A stretch of DNA of 64,000 nucleotides from Streptomyces sp. NBC_01460 (GTDB lineage: Bacteria > Actinomycetota > Actinomycetes > Streptomycetales > Streptomycetaceae), in contig NZ_CP109473.1 of assembly GCF_036227405.1 (NCBI RefSeq), forward strand, positions 4,774,001 to 4,838,000, read 5' to 3'. Positions 48,850 through 58,394 of this stretch are shown here, piece by piece. The position numbers and the translations under genes are program-made. The notes below the pieces were generated by a model that was not told where the DNA came from, searched no databases, and saw only the letters and a program-made list of their open reading frames with translations. The number at the start of each line of letters is the position of its first letter. Positions within the stretch are counted from its first letter, which is position 1.

Positions 48850-48859
48850 GGTTTCACCG

Positions 48860-48891
48860 TACCGCCCTGCCCTACGTGGGGCAGGGCGGTA
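48860..48891. promoter_or_regulatory. Inverted repeat upstream of the VapB-like gene
   Basis: TACCGCCCTGCCC (48860-48872) and GGGCAGGGCGGTA (48879-48891) are perfect 13-bp arms around TACGTG. It lies 11 bases upstream of the antitoxin GTG and 62 bases upstream of the divergent cupin gene. VapB proteins typically bind such repeats. Confidence 0.6.
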
Positions 48892-48953
48892 ACAGAGGGT
48901 CGTCCGATGGTGTACGGACCTTGAGGCGTCGGTCGCCTGTTACGTTCCGGACC

Positions 48954-49316
48954 ATGGGTGACGGTGTGTACGTGGGGCGCGCGGCGGCGGACGCGGCCCT
49001 GGATCACGGGTGGCTGCTGGGCCACTTCAAGGACCCCTCCGATCCGCGCCACAGCGAGGCCCTGGAGATCAAGTGGGGCGTCCATCCGCAGGGTGAGGAG
49101 CGGCCGGAGTGGGTGCGGGGCGAGGAGCGCACGGCGCTGCTCGTGCTCATCAGCGGGCGCTTCCGGATGCGGTTCCCCGAGCGGGACGTGCTGCTGGAGC
49201 GCCAGGGCGACTACGTCGTATGGGGCCGGGGCGTGGACCACTCCTGGTGCGCGGAGGAGGAGTCGGTGGTGCTGACCGTGCGCTGGCCCTCCGTCCCCGG
49301 CTACCGCGCCGGCTGA
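48954..49316 (+). CDS. Cupin-like signal-sensing protein
   Basis: A 120-residue small beta-barrel: WLLGHFKDPSDPRHSEALEIKWGVHPQGEER near residues 20-50, then LISGRFRMRFPERDVLLERQGDYVVWGRGVDHSWCAEE. The cupin second-motif His (DHSW) is present; the first-motif histidines are mostly absent (one H in GVHPQG). It may therefore bind a ligand without metal. No partner gene is evident. Confidence 0.8.
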   Translation: MGDGVYVGRAAADAALDHGWLLGHFKDPSDPRHSEALEIKWGVHPQGEERPEWVRGEERTALLVLISGRFRMRFPERDVLLERQGDYVVWGRGVDHSWCAEEESVVLTVRWPSVPGYRAG

Positions 49317-49364
49317 CCCCCGCAGGTCCGGAGGGTGGGAGCGTGGGCCCTCGAATAAAATCAT

Positions 49365-49378
49365 GCAAGCATGCTTGC
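49365..49378. promoter_or_regulatory. Operator palindrome in front of the catabolic operon
   Basis: GCAAGCATGCTTGC is a perfect 14-bp palindrome within an AT-rich island (AATAAAATC on the left, TTGTTTTAT on the right), 62 bases before the first gene (GTG 49440). The size and symmetry fit a TetR dimer; the operon's last gene encodes a TetR regulator. Confidence 0.65.
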
Positions 49379-49439
49379 TTGTTTTATGGGCCGCTGGCAT
49401 GCTCCGGGGCACACCGCCACGCCCCGAGGGGAGCGCACC

Positions 49440-50246
49440 GTGCCCGACGCATCGGCCGTGACCGCCGCCGTGCTCGACGACCTGCGTGAGGAGAGCGACG
49501 AACTCGACCTGCTGGTAGCCGGGTTGAGCGCACACGAGTGGACCGTGCCGACGCCCGCCGAGGGATGGACCGTCGCCCACCAGATCGCCCACCTCAACTG
49601 GACCGACGAGGTGGCCCTGGTCGCCGCCGCCGAGCCCGACGCCTTCGCCGCCGAGGTCGACAGAGCCCTGGCCGCCCCCGAGACCTTCGTCGACGAGGCG
49701 GCCGACGAGGCCGTCACCGCCCTGACGCCCCAGGCGCTGCTCGTGGAGTGGCGGGCCGGACGGGCCCGGTTGCAGGAGGCCCTGCGCGCGGCGCCCGCGG
49801 GGACGAAACTGCCCTGGTACGGCCCGCCCATGAGCATCGCCTCGATGGCGACCGCCCGGCTCATGGAGACCTGGGCGCACGGCCAGGACATCGCCGACGC
49901 CCTCGGGGTCACCCGGAAGCCCACCGCCCGGCTGCGGCACGTCGCCAGGATCGGCGTACGGGCCCGGGACTACGCCTACGTCGTGCGGGGACTGCAACCG
50001 CCCGTCGAACAGTTCCGGGTGGAACTGCGCGGCGAGGACGGCGGGTTGAGCGTGTACGGGCCCGAGGACGCCGCCCAGCGGGTCACCGGGCCGCTCCTCG
50101 ACTTCTGCCTGCTCGTCACCCAGCGAGCCCACCGCGACGACCTCGCCGTCGAGGCGGTGGGCCCGGACGCCGGGCAGTGGCTGGACATCGCGCAGGCCTT
50201 CGCCGGGCCCGCGGGATCCGGCCGCCCCCCGAAGGCGGACCGATGA
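49440..50246 (+). CDS. TIGR03084-type DinB/mycothiol maleylpyruvate isomerase-like protein
   Basis: A 268-residue protein starting at a GTG after GAGGGGAG. It has the actinobacterial wHTH-linked MDMPI/DinB N-terminal bundle: [36 protein letters not shown] with metal-ligand His near residue 43, and [15 protein letters not shown] with another near 147. A C-terminal domain follows ([11 protein letters not shown]..., then [16 protein letters not shown]). It is a family of metal-binding proteins of unsettled role. It is the first gene of the catabolic operon; its stop overlaps or nearly abuts the AtuA-like start. Confidence 0.85.
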   Translation: MPDASAVTAAVLDDLREESDELDLLVAGLSAHEWTVPTPAEGWTVAHQIAHLNWTDEVALVAAAEPDAFAAEVDRALAAPETFVDEAADEAVTALTPQALLVEWRAGRARLQEALRAAPAGTKLPWYGPPMSIASMATARLMETWAHGQDIADALGVTRKPTARLRHVARIGVRARDYAYVVRGLQPPVEQFRVELRGEDGGLSVYGPEDAAQRVTGPLLDFCLLVTQRAHRDDLAVEAVGPDAGQWLDIAQAFAGPAGSGRPPKADR

Positions 50247-51946
50247 CCCGGCCGTTGCGCATCGGCAACGCGTCCGGCTTCTACGGCGACCGCTTCGACG
50301 CCGTGCGCGACATGCTCACCGACGGCCCGCTGGACGTCCTCACCGGGGACTACCTCGCCGAACTCACCATGCTGATCCTGGGCCGGAGCCGCCTCAAGGA
50401 CCCGGCACGCGGCTACGCCACGACGTTCCTGCGGCAGCTGGAGGAGAGCCTCGGGCTCGCCCACGAGCGGGGCGTGAAGATCGTCGCCAACGCCGGCGGG
50501 CTGAATCCGGCCGGACTCGCCGACGCCGTGCGGGAGCTGGCGGACCGGACCGGCGTGCCCGTGCGCGTCGCGCACGTCGAGGGGGACAGCCGCCCGGTGC
50601 CCGACGGCTTCCTCACCGCCAACGCCTACCTGGGCGGCGGGGGCATCGCCGCCTGTCTGCGGGCGGGCGCCGACGTCGTCGTCACCGGCCGGGTCACCGA
50701 CGCCGCCCTCGTCACCGGGCCCGCGGCCGCCCACTTCGGCTGGGGGCCGGACGCCCACGACGCCCTCGCGGGAGCCGTCGTCGCCGGGCACGTCCTGGAG
50801 TGCGGGACCCAGGCGACCGGCGGCAACTACGCCTTCTTCGGCGACCACGACGTCCGCCGCCCGGGGTTCCCGCTCGCCGAGATCCACGAGGACGGCAGCA
50901 GCGTCATCACCAAGCACGACGGCACCGGCGGGGTCGTCGACCTCGGCACCGTCACCGCGCAGCTGCTGTACGAGACCGGCGGCGCCCGCTACCCCGGACC
51001 CGACGTCACGGCCCGGCTCGACACCGTACGGCTCACGCAGGACGGACCCGGCCGGGTGCGGATCGACGGCGTACGCGGCGAGGCCCCGCCCCCCACGCTG
51101 AAGGTCGGGCTCAACCGGCTCGGCGGATGGCGCAACGAGGTCGTGTTCGTGCTGACGGGCCTCGACATCGAGGCCAAGTCCCGCCTCGTGCGGGACCAGT
51201 TCACCGACGCCCTCGACCGGGCGGGCTCGAAGCCGGAGGAGGTGCGGTGGGAGCTCGCCCGCACCGACCGGGCCGACGCCGCCACCGAGGAGACCGCGAG
51301 CGCCCTGCTCCGGCTCGTCGTGCGTGACCCCGATCCGGAGGCGGTCGGACGCGCCGTGTCCGGGGCCGCCGTCGAGCTGGCGCTCGGGAGCTACCCGGGC
51401 TTCCACGTGACCGCCCCGCCCGGGAAGGGCGCGCCGTACGGGGTCTTCGAGGCCGCGTACGTGCCGGCCGGCGAGGTCGAGCACGTCGCCGTGCTCCCCG
51501 ACGGGTCCCGGGAGACCGTGCCGACGGCCGGCCCGTACCGGGAACTCGCCGAGGTCGCCGAACCGGCCCTGCCCGATCCGCTGCCCGCCGGACCCACCCG
51601 GACCGTGCCCCTCGGACACGTCGCCGGCGCCCGCAGCGGCGACAAGGGCGGGGACGCCAACGTCGGCGTATGGGCCCGCTCCGACGACGCCTGGCGGTGG
51701 CTGGCCCACGAGCTGACCGTCGCCCGCTTCGGGGAACTGCTGCCGGAGACCGCCGGACTCACCGTCGTACGCCACGTCCTGCCCCGGCTGCGGGCGCTCA
51801 ACTTCGTCGTCCACGGCCTCCTCGGCGAAGGCGTCGCCGCACAGGCGCGCTTCGATCCGCAGGCCAAGGCGGTGGGGGAGTGGCTGAGGTCCCGACACGT
51901 CCCCGTCCCCGTACAGCTGCTGGACGCACCGGAGGTGAACGCATGA
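50243..51946 (+). CDS. AtuA-like (DUF1446) protein of acyclic terpenoid/branched-acid catabolism
   Basis: A 567-residue protein. The N-terminal DUF1446 domain (residues 1-440) begins [21 protein letters not shown] and contains [34 protein letters not shown] and [18 protein letters not shown]-terminal AtuA-like ferredoxin-fold domain holds [17 protein letters not shown] near 452-468. AtuA is the founding gene of citronellol/geraniol degradation in Pseudomonas, but its biochemical step is not established. Here it is fused in one chain and precedes the carboxylase by an ATGA overlap. Confidence 0.88.
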   Translation: MTRPLRIGNASGFYGDRFDAVRDMLTDGPLDVLTGDYLAELTMLILGRSRLKDPARGYATTFLRQLEESLGLAHERGVKIVANAGGLNPAGLADAVRELADRTGVPVRVAHVEGDSRPVPDGFLTANAYLGGGGIAACLRAGADVVVTGRVTDAALVTGPAAAHFGWGPDAHDALAGAVVAGHVLECGTQATGGNYAFFGDHDVRRPGFPLAEIHEDGSSVITKHDGTGGVVDLGTVTAQLLYETGGARYPGPDVTARLDTVRLTQDGPGRVRIDGVRGEAPPPTLKVGLNRLGGWRNEVVFVLTGLDIEAKSRLVRDQFTDALDRAGSKPEEVRWELARTDRADAATEETASALLRLVVRDPDPEAVGRAVSGAAVELALGSYPGFHVTAPPGKGAPYGVFEAAYVPAGEVEHVAVLPDGSRETVPTAGPYRELAEVAEPALPDPLPAGPTRTVPLGHVAGARSGDKGGDANVGVWARSDDAWRWLAHELTVARFGELLPETAGLTVVRHVLPRLRALNFVVHGLLGEGVAAQARFDPQAKAVGEWLRSRHVPVPVQLLDAPEVNA

Positions 51947-53538
51947 CCGTCCTGCCCACCGCGCTCGACACCGCGGGGCCCGAGTACGCCGCCCACCGCG
52001 AGGCCATGCTCGCGAAGCTCGCCGAGCTGGACACCGAGCACGCCAAGGCTCTCGCGGGCGGCGGCGAGAAGTACACGGCCCGCCACCGGGGGCGCGGCAA
52101 GCTCCTCGCCCGCGAGCGGATCGAGCTGCTCGTCGACCCCGACACCCCCTTCCTCGAGCTGTCCCCGCTGGCCGCCTGGGGCAGCGACTACGCGACCGGC
52201 GCCTCACTGGTCACCGGGATCGGCGTCGTCGAGGGCGTCGAATGCCTGATCACCGCCAACGACCCGACCGTGCGCGGCGGCGCCTCCAACCCCTGGACCC
52301 TGAAGAAGGCCCTGCGCGCCAACGAGATCGCCTTCGCCAACCGGCTGCCCTGCGTCTCCCTGGTGGAGTCGGGAGGCGCCGACCTGCCCTCGCAGAAGGA
52401 GATCTTCATCCCCGGCGGCGCCCTCTTCCGCGACCTCACCCGGCTCTCCGCCGCCGGGATCCCCACCGTGGCCGTCGTGTTCGGGAACTCCACGGCCGGC
52501 GGGGCGTACGTCCCCGGGATGTCGGACCACACCGTCATGATCAAGGAGCGGTCCAAGGTCTTCCTCGGCGGTCCGCCCCTGGTGAAGATGGCCACCGGCG
52601 AGGAGAGCGACGACGAGTCGCTCGGCGGCGCCGAGATGCACGCCCGCACCTCCGGCCTCGCCGACCACTACGCCGTCGACGAGCACGACGCGCTGCGCCA
52701 GGCCCGCAGGATCGTCGCCCGGCTCAACTGGCGCAAGGCACACCCGGATCCGGGCCCCGCCGAGCCGCCGAAGTACGACGAGGACGAGCTGATCGGGATC
52801 GTGCCCGGTGACCTCAAGGTCCCCTTCGACCCGCGCGAGGTCATCGCCCGGCTCGTCGACGGCTCGGACTTCGACGCCTTCAAGCCGCTCTACGGGACGA
52901 GCCTGGTCACCGGCTGGGCACGCCTGCACGGCTATCCCGTCGGCATCCTCGCCAACGCGCAGGGCGTGCTGTTCAGCGAGGAGTCGCAGAAGGCCGCGCA
53001 GTTCATCCAGCTGGCCAACCAGCGCGACATCCCGCTCCTCTTCCTGCACAACACCACCGGCTATATGGTCGGCAAGGAGTACGAACAGGGCGGCATCATC
53101 AAGCACGGCGCGATGATGATCAACGCGGTGTCGAACAGCCGCGTCCCGCACCTGTCCGTGCTGATGGGCGCCTCCTACGGCGCCGGTCACTACGGCATGT
53201 GCGGCCGGGCCTACGATCCCCGCTTCCTCTTCGCCTGGCCCAGCAGCAAGTCCGCCGTCATGGGCCCCCAGCAGCTCGCGGGCGTCCTCTCGATCGTCGC
53301 CCGCGCCTCCTCCGCCGCGAAGGGGCTGCCCTACGACGACGAGGCCGACGCCGGGCTGCGCGCCATGGTGGAGCAGCAGATCGAGTCCGAGTCGCTGCCG
53401 ATGTTCCTGTCGGGGCGGCTGTACGACGACGGGGTCATCGACCCGCGCGACACCAGGACCGTCCTCGGGATGTGCCTGTCCGCGATCCACACGGCACCGG
53501 TCGAAGGCGCGCGCGGCTTCGGCGTCTTCCGGATGTGA
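51943..53538 (+). CDS. Acyl-CoA carboxylase beta subunit (carboxyltransferase)
   Basis: A 531-residue carboxyltransferase of the methylcrotonyl/geranyl-CoA carboxylase type. The N-half contains VSLVESGGADLPSQKEIFIPGG and FGNSTAGGAYVPGMSDHTVMI; the C-half contains FLHNTTGYMVGKEYEQGGIIKHGAMM and MGASYGAGHYGMCGRAYDPRF. Long inserts with GADLPSQ separate the MCC/GCC group from propionyl-CoA carboxylases. It transfers CO2 from biotin to the gamma carbon of a beta-methyl enoyl-CoA. It is coupled to both neighbours. Confidence 0.93.
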   Translation: MTVLPTALDTAGPEYAAHREAMLAKLAELDTEHAKALAGGGEKYTARHRGRGKLLARERIELLVDPDTPFLELSPLAAWGSDYATGASLVTGIGVVEGVECLITANDPTVRGGASNPWTLKKALRANEIAFANRLPCVSLVESGGADLPSQKEIFIPGGALFRDLTRLSAAGIPTVAVVFGNSTAGGAYVPGMSDHTVMIKERSKVFLGGPPLVKMATGEESDDESLGGAEMHARTSGLADHYAVDEHDALRQARRIVARLNWRKAHPDPGPAEPPKYDEDELIGIVPGDLKVPFDPREVIARLVDGSDFDAFKPLYGTSLVTGWARLHGYPVGILANAQGVLFSEESQKAAQFIQLANQRDIPLLFLHNTTGYMVGKEYEQGGIIKHGAMMINAVSNSRVPHLSVLMGASYGAGHYGMCGRAYDPRFLFAWPSSKSAVMGPQQLAGVLSIVARASSAAKGLPYDDEADAGLRAMVEQQIESESLPMFLSGRLYDDGVIDPRDTRTVLGMCLSAIHTAPVEGARGFGVFRM

Positions 53539-53545
53539 GGCAGAG

Positions 53546-55573
53546 ATGATCACCGCACTGCTCGTCGCCAACCGGGGCGAGATCGCCTGCCGGATCTTCC
53601 GCACCTGCCGGGAGCTGGGCATCGCCACCGTCGCCGTGTACTCCGACGCGGACGCCGGCGCCCTGCACGTACGGGAGGCCGACACCGCCGTACGCCTGCC
53701 GGGGTCCGCCCCCGCCGACACCTATCTGCGCGGCGACCTCGTCGTCGCCGCCGCGCTCGCCGCCGGTGCCGACGCCGTGCACCCGGGGTACGGCTTCCTC
53801 TCCGAGAACGCCGGGTTCGCCCGGGCCGTGCAGGACGCGGGCCTCGTCTGGGTGGGCCCGCCGGTGAAGGCCGTCGAGCTGATGGCGTCCAAGACCCGGG
53901 CCAAGGAGCTGATGGCCGCCGCCGGGGTCCCCCTCCTCGCCCCGGTCGACCCGGGGAGCGCCACCGCGTCGGACCTCCCCCTGCTGCTGAAGGCGGCGGC
54001 GGGCGGGGGCGGGCGCGGGATGCGGATCGTCCGGGAGCTCTCCGCGCTGCCGGAGGAGCTGACCGCCGCCTCCGCCGAGGCCACCTCCGCCTTCGGGGAC
54101 GGCGAGGTCTTCGCCGAGCCCTACGTGGAGCGGGGCCGTCATGTCGAGGTCCAGGTCATGGCGGACGGGCAGGGCACGGTGTGGGCGCTCGGCACCCGCG
54201 ACTGCTCCCTCCAGCGCCGCCACCAGAAGGTGATCGAGGAGGCTCCCGCACCCGGCCTCGACGAGGAGCTGCGCGGCATGCTCCACGACGCGGCGGTCGC
54301 CGCCGCGCGGGCGGTCGGCTACCGGGGCGCGGGGACCGTCGAGTTCCTCGTGTCGGCCGAGGGGCGCCCGTACTTCCTGGAGATGAACACCCGCCTCCAG
54401 GTCGAGCACCCCGTCACGGAAGCGGTGTTCGGCCTCGATCTGGTCGCCCTCCAGCTGCGGGTCGCGGAGGGCGGGGCGCTGCCCGCCGCCACGCCCCCGG
54501 AGCCGGCCGGACACGCCGTCGAGGCCCGGCTCTACGCCGAGGACCCGGCCCGTGACTGGCAGCCGCAGACCGGAGCACTGCTCACGCTCGACGTGCCCCA
54601 CGCACCCGGCATCCGCCTCGACACCGGATACACCGGCGGCGACACCGTCGGGATGCACTACGACCCGATGCTCGCCAAGGTCATCGCCCACGCCCCCACC
54701 CGCACCGAGGCCGTCCGCCTCCTCGCGCGGGCCCTCGAACGCGCCCGCGTCCACGGCCCGGTCACCAACCGGGAGCTGCTCGTACGCTCCCTGCGTCACC
54801 CCGACTTCGTCGCGGGGCACCTCGACACCGGCTTCTACGACCGGCACCTGGGCGTACTGACGGCGACCGGAGCCCCCGGTGACGACGACGCCCGCCGCGT
54901 CGCCGCCACGGCGGCGGCGCTGGCCGCGGCCTCGGCCGCGAGCAGCGGACCGGGCCCCGCGCGCTCCGGGGCCTGGCGCAACCTCGCCTCGCAGGCACAG
55001 ACCAGGCGCTACCGCGCCGAGCCCGACGGGAGCGCGTACGAGATCGCCTACCGCACCGGCCGGGACGGCGTCCCCGCCCCCGTCACCGGCGAACGGGTCC
55101 TCTCGGCCCGCCCGGACGCCGTCACCCTCGAAACGGGCGGCGTGACACGGCACTTCGCCGTCACCGCGCACGGCGACCGCGTCCACGTGGACACGGCCGC
55201 CGGCGCCCACACCTTCACCGTCCTGCCCCGCTTCACCGACCCCGCCGAACGCACCGAACCCGGCTCCCTCCTCGCCCCGATGCCCGGCACCGTCGTGCGT
55301 CTCGCGGACGGACTGGCCCCGGGCGCGCCCGTCGAGGCGGGGCAGCCGCTGATCTGGCTGGAGGCGATGAAGATGGAACACCGCATCCTCGCCCCCGCCT
55401 CCGGCACCCTCACCGCGCTCCACGCCGCCCCCGGACTCCAGGTCGAGGTCGGCGCTCTGCTCGCCGTCGTACAGGACGCACCCGTGCACGCATCCGACGC
55501 ACCCGTGCACGCATCCGACGCACCCACGCAGGCATCCGACGCAACCGCGCACCAGGAGGAGACGACTCCATGA
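53546..55573 (+). CDS. Acyl-CoA carboxylase alpha subunit (biotin carboxylase-BCCP)
   Basis: A 675-residue protein. The biotin carboxylase domain (residues 1-445) has the ATP-grasp loop KAAAGGGGRGMRIV and EMNTRLQVEHPVTE. A BT linker domain is followed by BCCP with EAMKMEH, biotinyl-Lys609. The last 35 residues contain three tandem APVHASD-type heptapeptides, an unusual tail beyond the BCCP. It starts seven bases after the beta subunit. The pair forms the holoenzyme. Confidence 0.93.
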   Translation: MITALLVANRGEIACRIFRTCRELGIATVAVYSDADAGALHVREADTAVRLPGSAPADTYLRGDLVVAAALAAGADAVHPGYGFLSENAGFARAVQDAGLVWVGPPVKAVELMASKTRAKELMAAAGVPLLAPVDPGSATASDLPLLLKAAAGGGGRGMRIVRELSALPEELTAASAEATSAFGDGEVFAEPYVERGRHVEVQVMADGQGTVWALGTRDCSLQRRHQKVIEEAPAPGLDEELRGMLHDAAVAAARAVGYRGAGTVEFLVSAEGRPYFLEMNTRLQVEHPVTEAVFGLDLVALQLRVAEGGALPAATPPEPAGHAVEARLYAEDPARDWQPQTGALLTLDVPHAPGIRLDTGYTGGDTVGMHYDPMLAKVIAHAPTRTEAVRLLARALERARVHGPVTNRELLVRSLRHPDFVAGHLDTGFYDRHLGVLTATGAPGDDDARRVAATAAALAAASAASSGPGPARSGAWRNLASQAQTRRYRAEPDGSAYEIAYRTGRDGVPAPVTGERVLSARPDAVTLETGGVTRHFAVTAHGDRVHVDTAAGAHTFTVLPRFTDPAERTEPGSLLAPMPGTVVRLADGLAPGAPVEAGQPLIWLEAMKMEHRILAPASGTLTALHAAPGLQVEVGALLAVVQDAPVHASDAPVHASDAPTQASDATAHQEETTP

Positions 55574-56733
55574 GCACCGTCCTCGAAACCGAAGAGCACC
55601 AGGCCCTCCGCGCCGCGGTCGCCGCACTCGGCAAGCGGTTCGGCCGTGACTACACCACCGACCTGGCCCGCAGGGGCGAACACCCCCGCGAACTCTGGGA
55701 CGCGGCGGGCGAGCTGGGCTACCTCGGTGTGAACCTCCCCGAGGAGTACGGCGGCGGGGGAGGCGGCATGGCCGAGCTCTCCATCGTCCTGGAGGAGCTC
55801 GGCGCGGCGGGCAGCCCCCTCCTCATGCTGGTCGTCTCCCCGGCGATCTGCGGCACCGTGATCGCCCGGTTCGGCACCGAGGCCCAGAAGCGGGCCTGGC
55901 TCCCCGGCCTCTCCGACGGCTCGCTGACCATGTCGTTCGGCATCACCGAGCCCGACGCCGGCTCCAACTCCCACCGCATCACCACCACCGCGCGCCGGGA
56001 CGGCGACGACTGGATACTCAGCGGCCGCAAGGTCTTCATCTCCGGTGTCGACATCTCCGACGCCACCCTGATCGTCGGCCGCACCGAGGACGCGAGGTCC
56101 GGCAGCCTCAAGCCCTGTCTCTTCATCGTCCCGCGCGAGGCCCCCGGCTTCACACACACCCGCATCGACATGGAACTCCAGGCGGCGGAGAAGCAGTTCG
56201 AGCTGGTCCTCGACGACGTACGGCTGCCGGCCGACGCACTCGTGGGCGACGAGGACGCCGGTCTGCTCCAGCTCTTCGCCGGGCTGAATCCGGAACGCAT
56301 CATGGGCGCCGCCTTCTCCATCGGCATGGGCCGCTACGCCGTCGAACGGGCCGTGGACTACGCGAAGACCCGCACCGTCTGGAAGGGCGCGCCCATCGGC
56401 TCCCACCAGGCCATCGCCCATCCGCTCGCCCAGGCGCACATAGAGCTGGAACTCTCCCGGCTGATGATGCAGAAGGCCGCGCGGCTCTACGACGAGGGCG
56501 ACGACATCGGCGCGGGCGAGGCCGCCAACATGGCGAAGTACGCCGCCGCGGAGGCCTGCGTCAGGGCCGTCGACCAGGCCGTCCACACCCTCGGCGGCAA
56601 CGGTCTGACCCGCGAGTACGGGCTCGCCTCCCTCATCACCGCCGCCCGCGTCTCCCGGATCGCCCCGGTCAGCCGGGAAATGATCCTGAACTACGTCTCC
56701 CACCAGACCCTGGGCCTGCCGAAGTCGTACTGA
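55570..56733 (+). CDS. Acyl-CoA dehydrogenase
   Basis: A 387-residue flavoprotein. The N-terminal helical domain contains LGYLGVNLPEEYGGGGGGMAELSIVLEELG. The middle beta domain contains MSFGITEPDAGSNSHRITTTARRDGDDWILSGRKVFISG (FAD and substrate contacts). The C-terminal helical domain contains HTLGGNGLTREYGLASLI. It introduces the alpha-beta double bond into an acyl-CoA before carboxylation. The ATG overlaps the previous stop. Confidence 0.92.
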   Translation: MSTVLETEEHQALRAAVAALGKRFGRDYTTDLARRGEHPRELWDAAGELGYLGVNLPEEYGGGGGGMAELSIVLEELGAAGSPLLMLVVSPAICGTVIARFGTEAQKRAWLPGLSDGSLTMSFGITEPDAGSNSHRITTTARRDGDDWILSGRKVFISGVDISDATLIVGRTEDARSGSLKPCLFIVPREAPGFTHTRIDMELQAAEKQFELVLDDVRLPADALVGDEDAGLLQLFAGLNPERIMGAAFSIGMGRYAVERAVDYAKTRTVWKGAPIGSHQAIAHPLAQAHIELELSRLMMQKAARLYDEGDDIGAGEAANMAKYAAAEACVRAVDQAVHTLGGNGLTREYGLASLITAARVSRIAPVSREMILNYVSHQTLGLPKSY

Positions 56734-56749
56734 CATGTTCGGTCATGTC
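56732..56749. promoter_or_regulatory. Small inverted repeat before the CoA ligase
   Basis: GACATG (56732-56737) and CATGTC (56744-56749) form an inverted repeat over the dehydrogenase stop codon, in the only larger gap (83 bases) of the operon. It may mark an internal promoter or operator for the CoA ligase. Confidence 0.35.
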
Positions 56750-56816
56750 CCAGGTCTCCCCATCCGCCCCCGCAGGGGCGATTCTGGCTCTCCCACCCGC
56801 GTCGAAGGGGACCGCC

Positions 56817-58394
56817 ATGGTGTTCCACAGCGAGTACGCAGACGTCCCGCCCCTCGAAACACCCATCCACGAAGCCGTCCTCGGCAGGGCGGCGGACTTC
56901 GGTGACACCCCGGCCCTGATCGACGGGACCAACGGGATGACCCTCACCTACGGCCAGCTCGACGCCTTCCACCGGCGCATCGCCGCGTACCTCGCCGCCG
57001 CGGGGCTGCGGAAGGGCGACGTCCTCGCCCTGCACAGCCCCAACACGATCGCCTACCCGCCCGTCTTCTACGGGGCGACCCGCGCCGGCGCCACCGTCAC
57101 CACCATCCACCCGCTCGCCACCCCCGAGGAGTTCGCCAAACAGCTCCAGGACTCGGCGGCCCGCTGGATCGTCACCGTCTCCCCGCTCCTCGACACGGCC
57201 CGCCGGGCTGCCGAACTCGCGGGCGGGATCCAGGAGATCTACGTCTGCGACCAGGCCGAGGGCCACACCTCCGTCCTCGACATGCTGGGCTCCACCGCCC
57301 CCGAACCCGAGATCGACTTCGACCCGGCCGAGGACATCGCCGTCCTCCCGTACTCCTCGGGCACCACCGGCACCCCCAAGGGCGTCATGCTCACCCACCG
57401 CTCCATCGCCACCAACCTGGAGCAGCTGCGGCCCTTCGTCCCCCTCGGCGAGCGCGACCGCATCCTGGCCGTGCTGCCCTTCTTCCACATCTACGGGCTC
57501 ACCGCCCTCATGAACGGGCCGCTCCGCTACGGCGCCACGGTCGTCGTCCTGCCCCGCTTCGAGCTCGCCCAGTTCCTGGAGACGGTCCAGACCCACCGCA
57601 TCACCGGCCTGTACGTCGCCCCGCCGATCGTGCTGGCCCTCGCCAAGCACCCGCTCGTCGGCGACTACGACCTCTCGTCGCTGGAGTACATCGTCAGCGC
57701 CGCGGCCCCTCTGGACGCCGAACTCGCCGCCGCGTGCTCCACCCGGCTCGGCGTCCCCGCCGTCCGGCAGGCCTACGGCATGACCGAGCTCTCGCCCGGC
57801 ACCCACGTCGTGCCGCTCGACGCCGAGAACCCGCCGCCCGGCACCGTCGGCAAGCTGCTGCCCGGCACGGAGATGCGGATCGTCTCGCTCACCGACCCCG
57901 GCATCGACGTCGGCAGCGGCACCGACGGCGAGATCCTCATCCGCGGCCCCCAGGTGATGAAGGGCTACCTCGGCCGCCCCGACGCCACCGCCGCCATGAT
58001 CGACGAGGACGGCTGGCTGCACACCGGGGACGTCGGCCGGGTCGACAGGAACGGCTGGCTGTACGTCGTCGACCGGGTCAAGGAGCTCATCAAGTACAAG
58101 GGGTACCAGGTCGCGCCCGCCGACCTGGAGGCCCTGCTCCTCACCCACCCGTCGATCGCCGACGCCGCCGTCATCGGGGTCTACGACGCCGACGGCAACG
58201 AGGTCCCCAAGGCCTTCCTCGTCCGCCGGCCCGGCGTCGAGGCCCTCACGGAGGAGGACGTCATCGCCTACGTCGCCGACCGCGTCTCGCCGTACAAGAA
58301 GGTCAGACGCGCCGAGTTCATCGAGGCCGTGCCCCGCGCGGTGTCCGGCAAGATCCTGCGGCGCGAGCTGCGTGACCGGGAGAAGCCGCGATGA
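56817..58394 (+). CDS. Acid-CoA ligase, cinnamate/4-coumarate:CoA ligase type
   Basis: A 525-residue ANL-superfamily ligase. Box I is YSSGTTGTPKGVML near residues 180-193, the aromatic-acid pocket region is LPFFHIYGLTALMN, the adenylate motif is AYGMTELSPGTH, hinge and lysine regions are GWLHTGDVGRVD and DRVKELIKYKGYQVAPADLE, and the catalytic Lys is in SGKILRREL. Size and sequence resemble the cinnamate:CoA ligase (ScCCL) described in S. coelicolor, as I recall it. ATG 56817 follows AAGGGGACC; the upstream frame is unlikely. It probably activates the entry acid of this operon. Confidence 0.9.
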   Translation: MVFHSEYADVPPLETPIHEAVLGRAADFGDTPALIDGTNGMTLTYGQLDAFHRRIAAYLAAAGLRKGDVLALHSPNTIAYPPVFYGATRAGATVTTIHPLATPEEFAKQLQDSAARWIVTVSPLLDTARRAAELAGGIQEIYVCDQAEGHTSVLDMLGSTAPEPEIDFDPAEDIAVLPYSSGTTGTPKGVMLTHRSIATNLEQLRPFVPLGERDRILAVLPFFHIYGLTALMNGPLRYGATVVVLPRFELAQFLETVQTHRITGLYVAPPIVLALAKHPLVGDYDLSSLEYIVSAAAPLDAELAAACSTRLGVPAVRQAYGMTELSPGTHVVPLDAENPPPGTVGKLLPGTEMRIVSLTDPGIDVGSGTDGEILIRGPQVMKGYLGRPDATAAMIDEDGWLHTGDVGRVDRNGWLYVVDRVKELIKYKGYQVAPADLEALLLTHPSIADAAVIGVYDADGNEVPKAFLVRRPGVEALTEEDVIAYVADRVSPYKKVRRAEFIEAVPRAVSGKILRRELRDREKPR

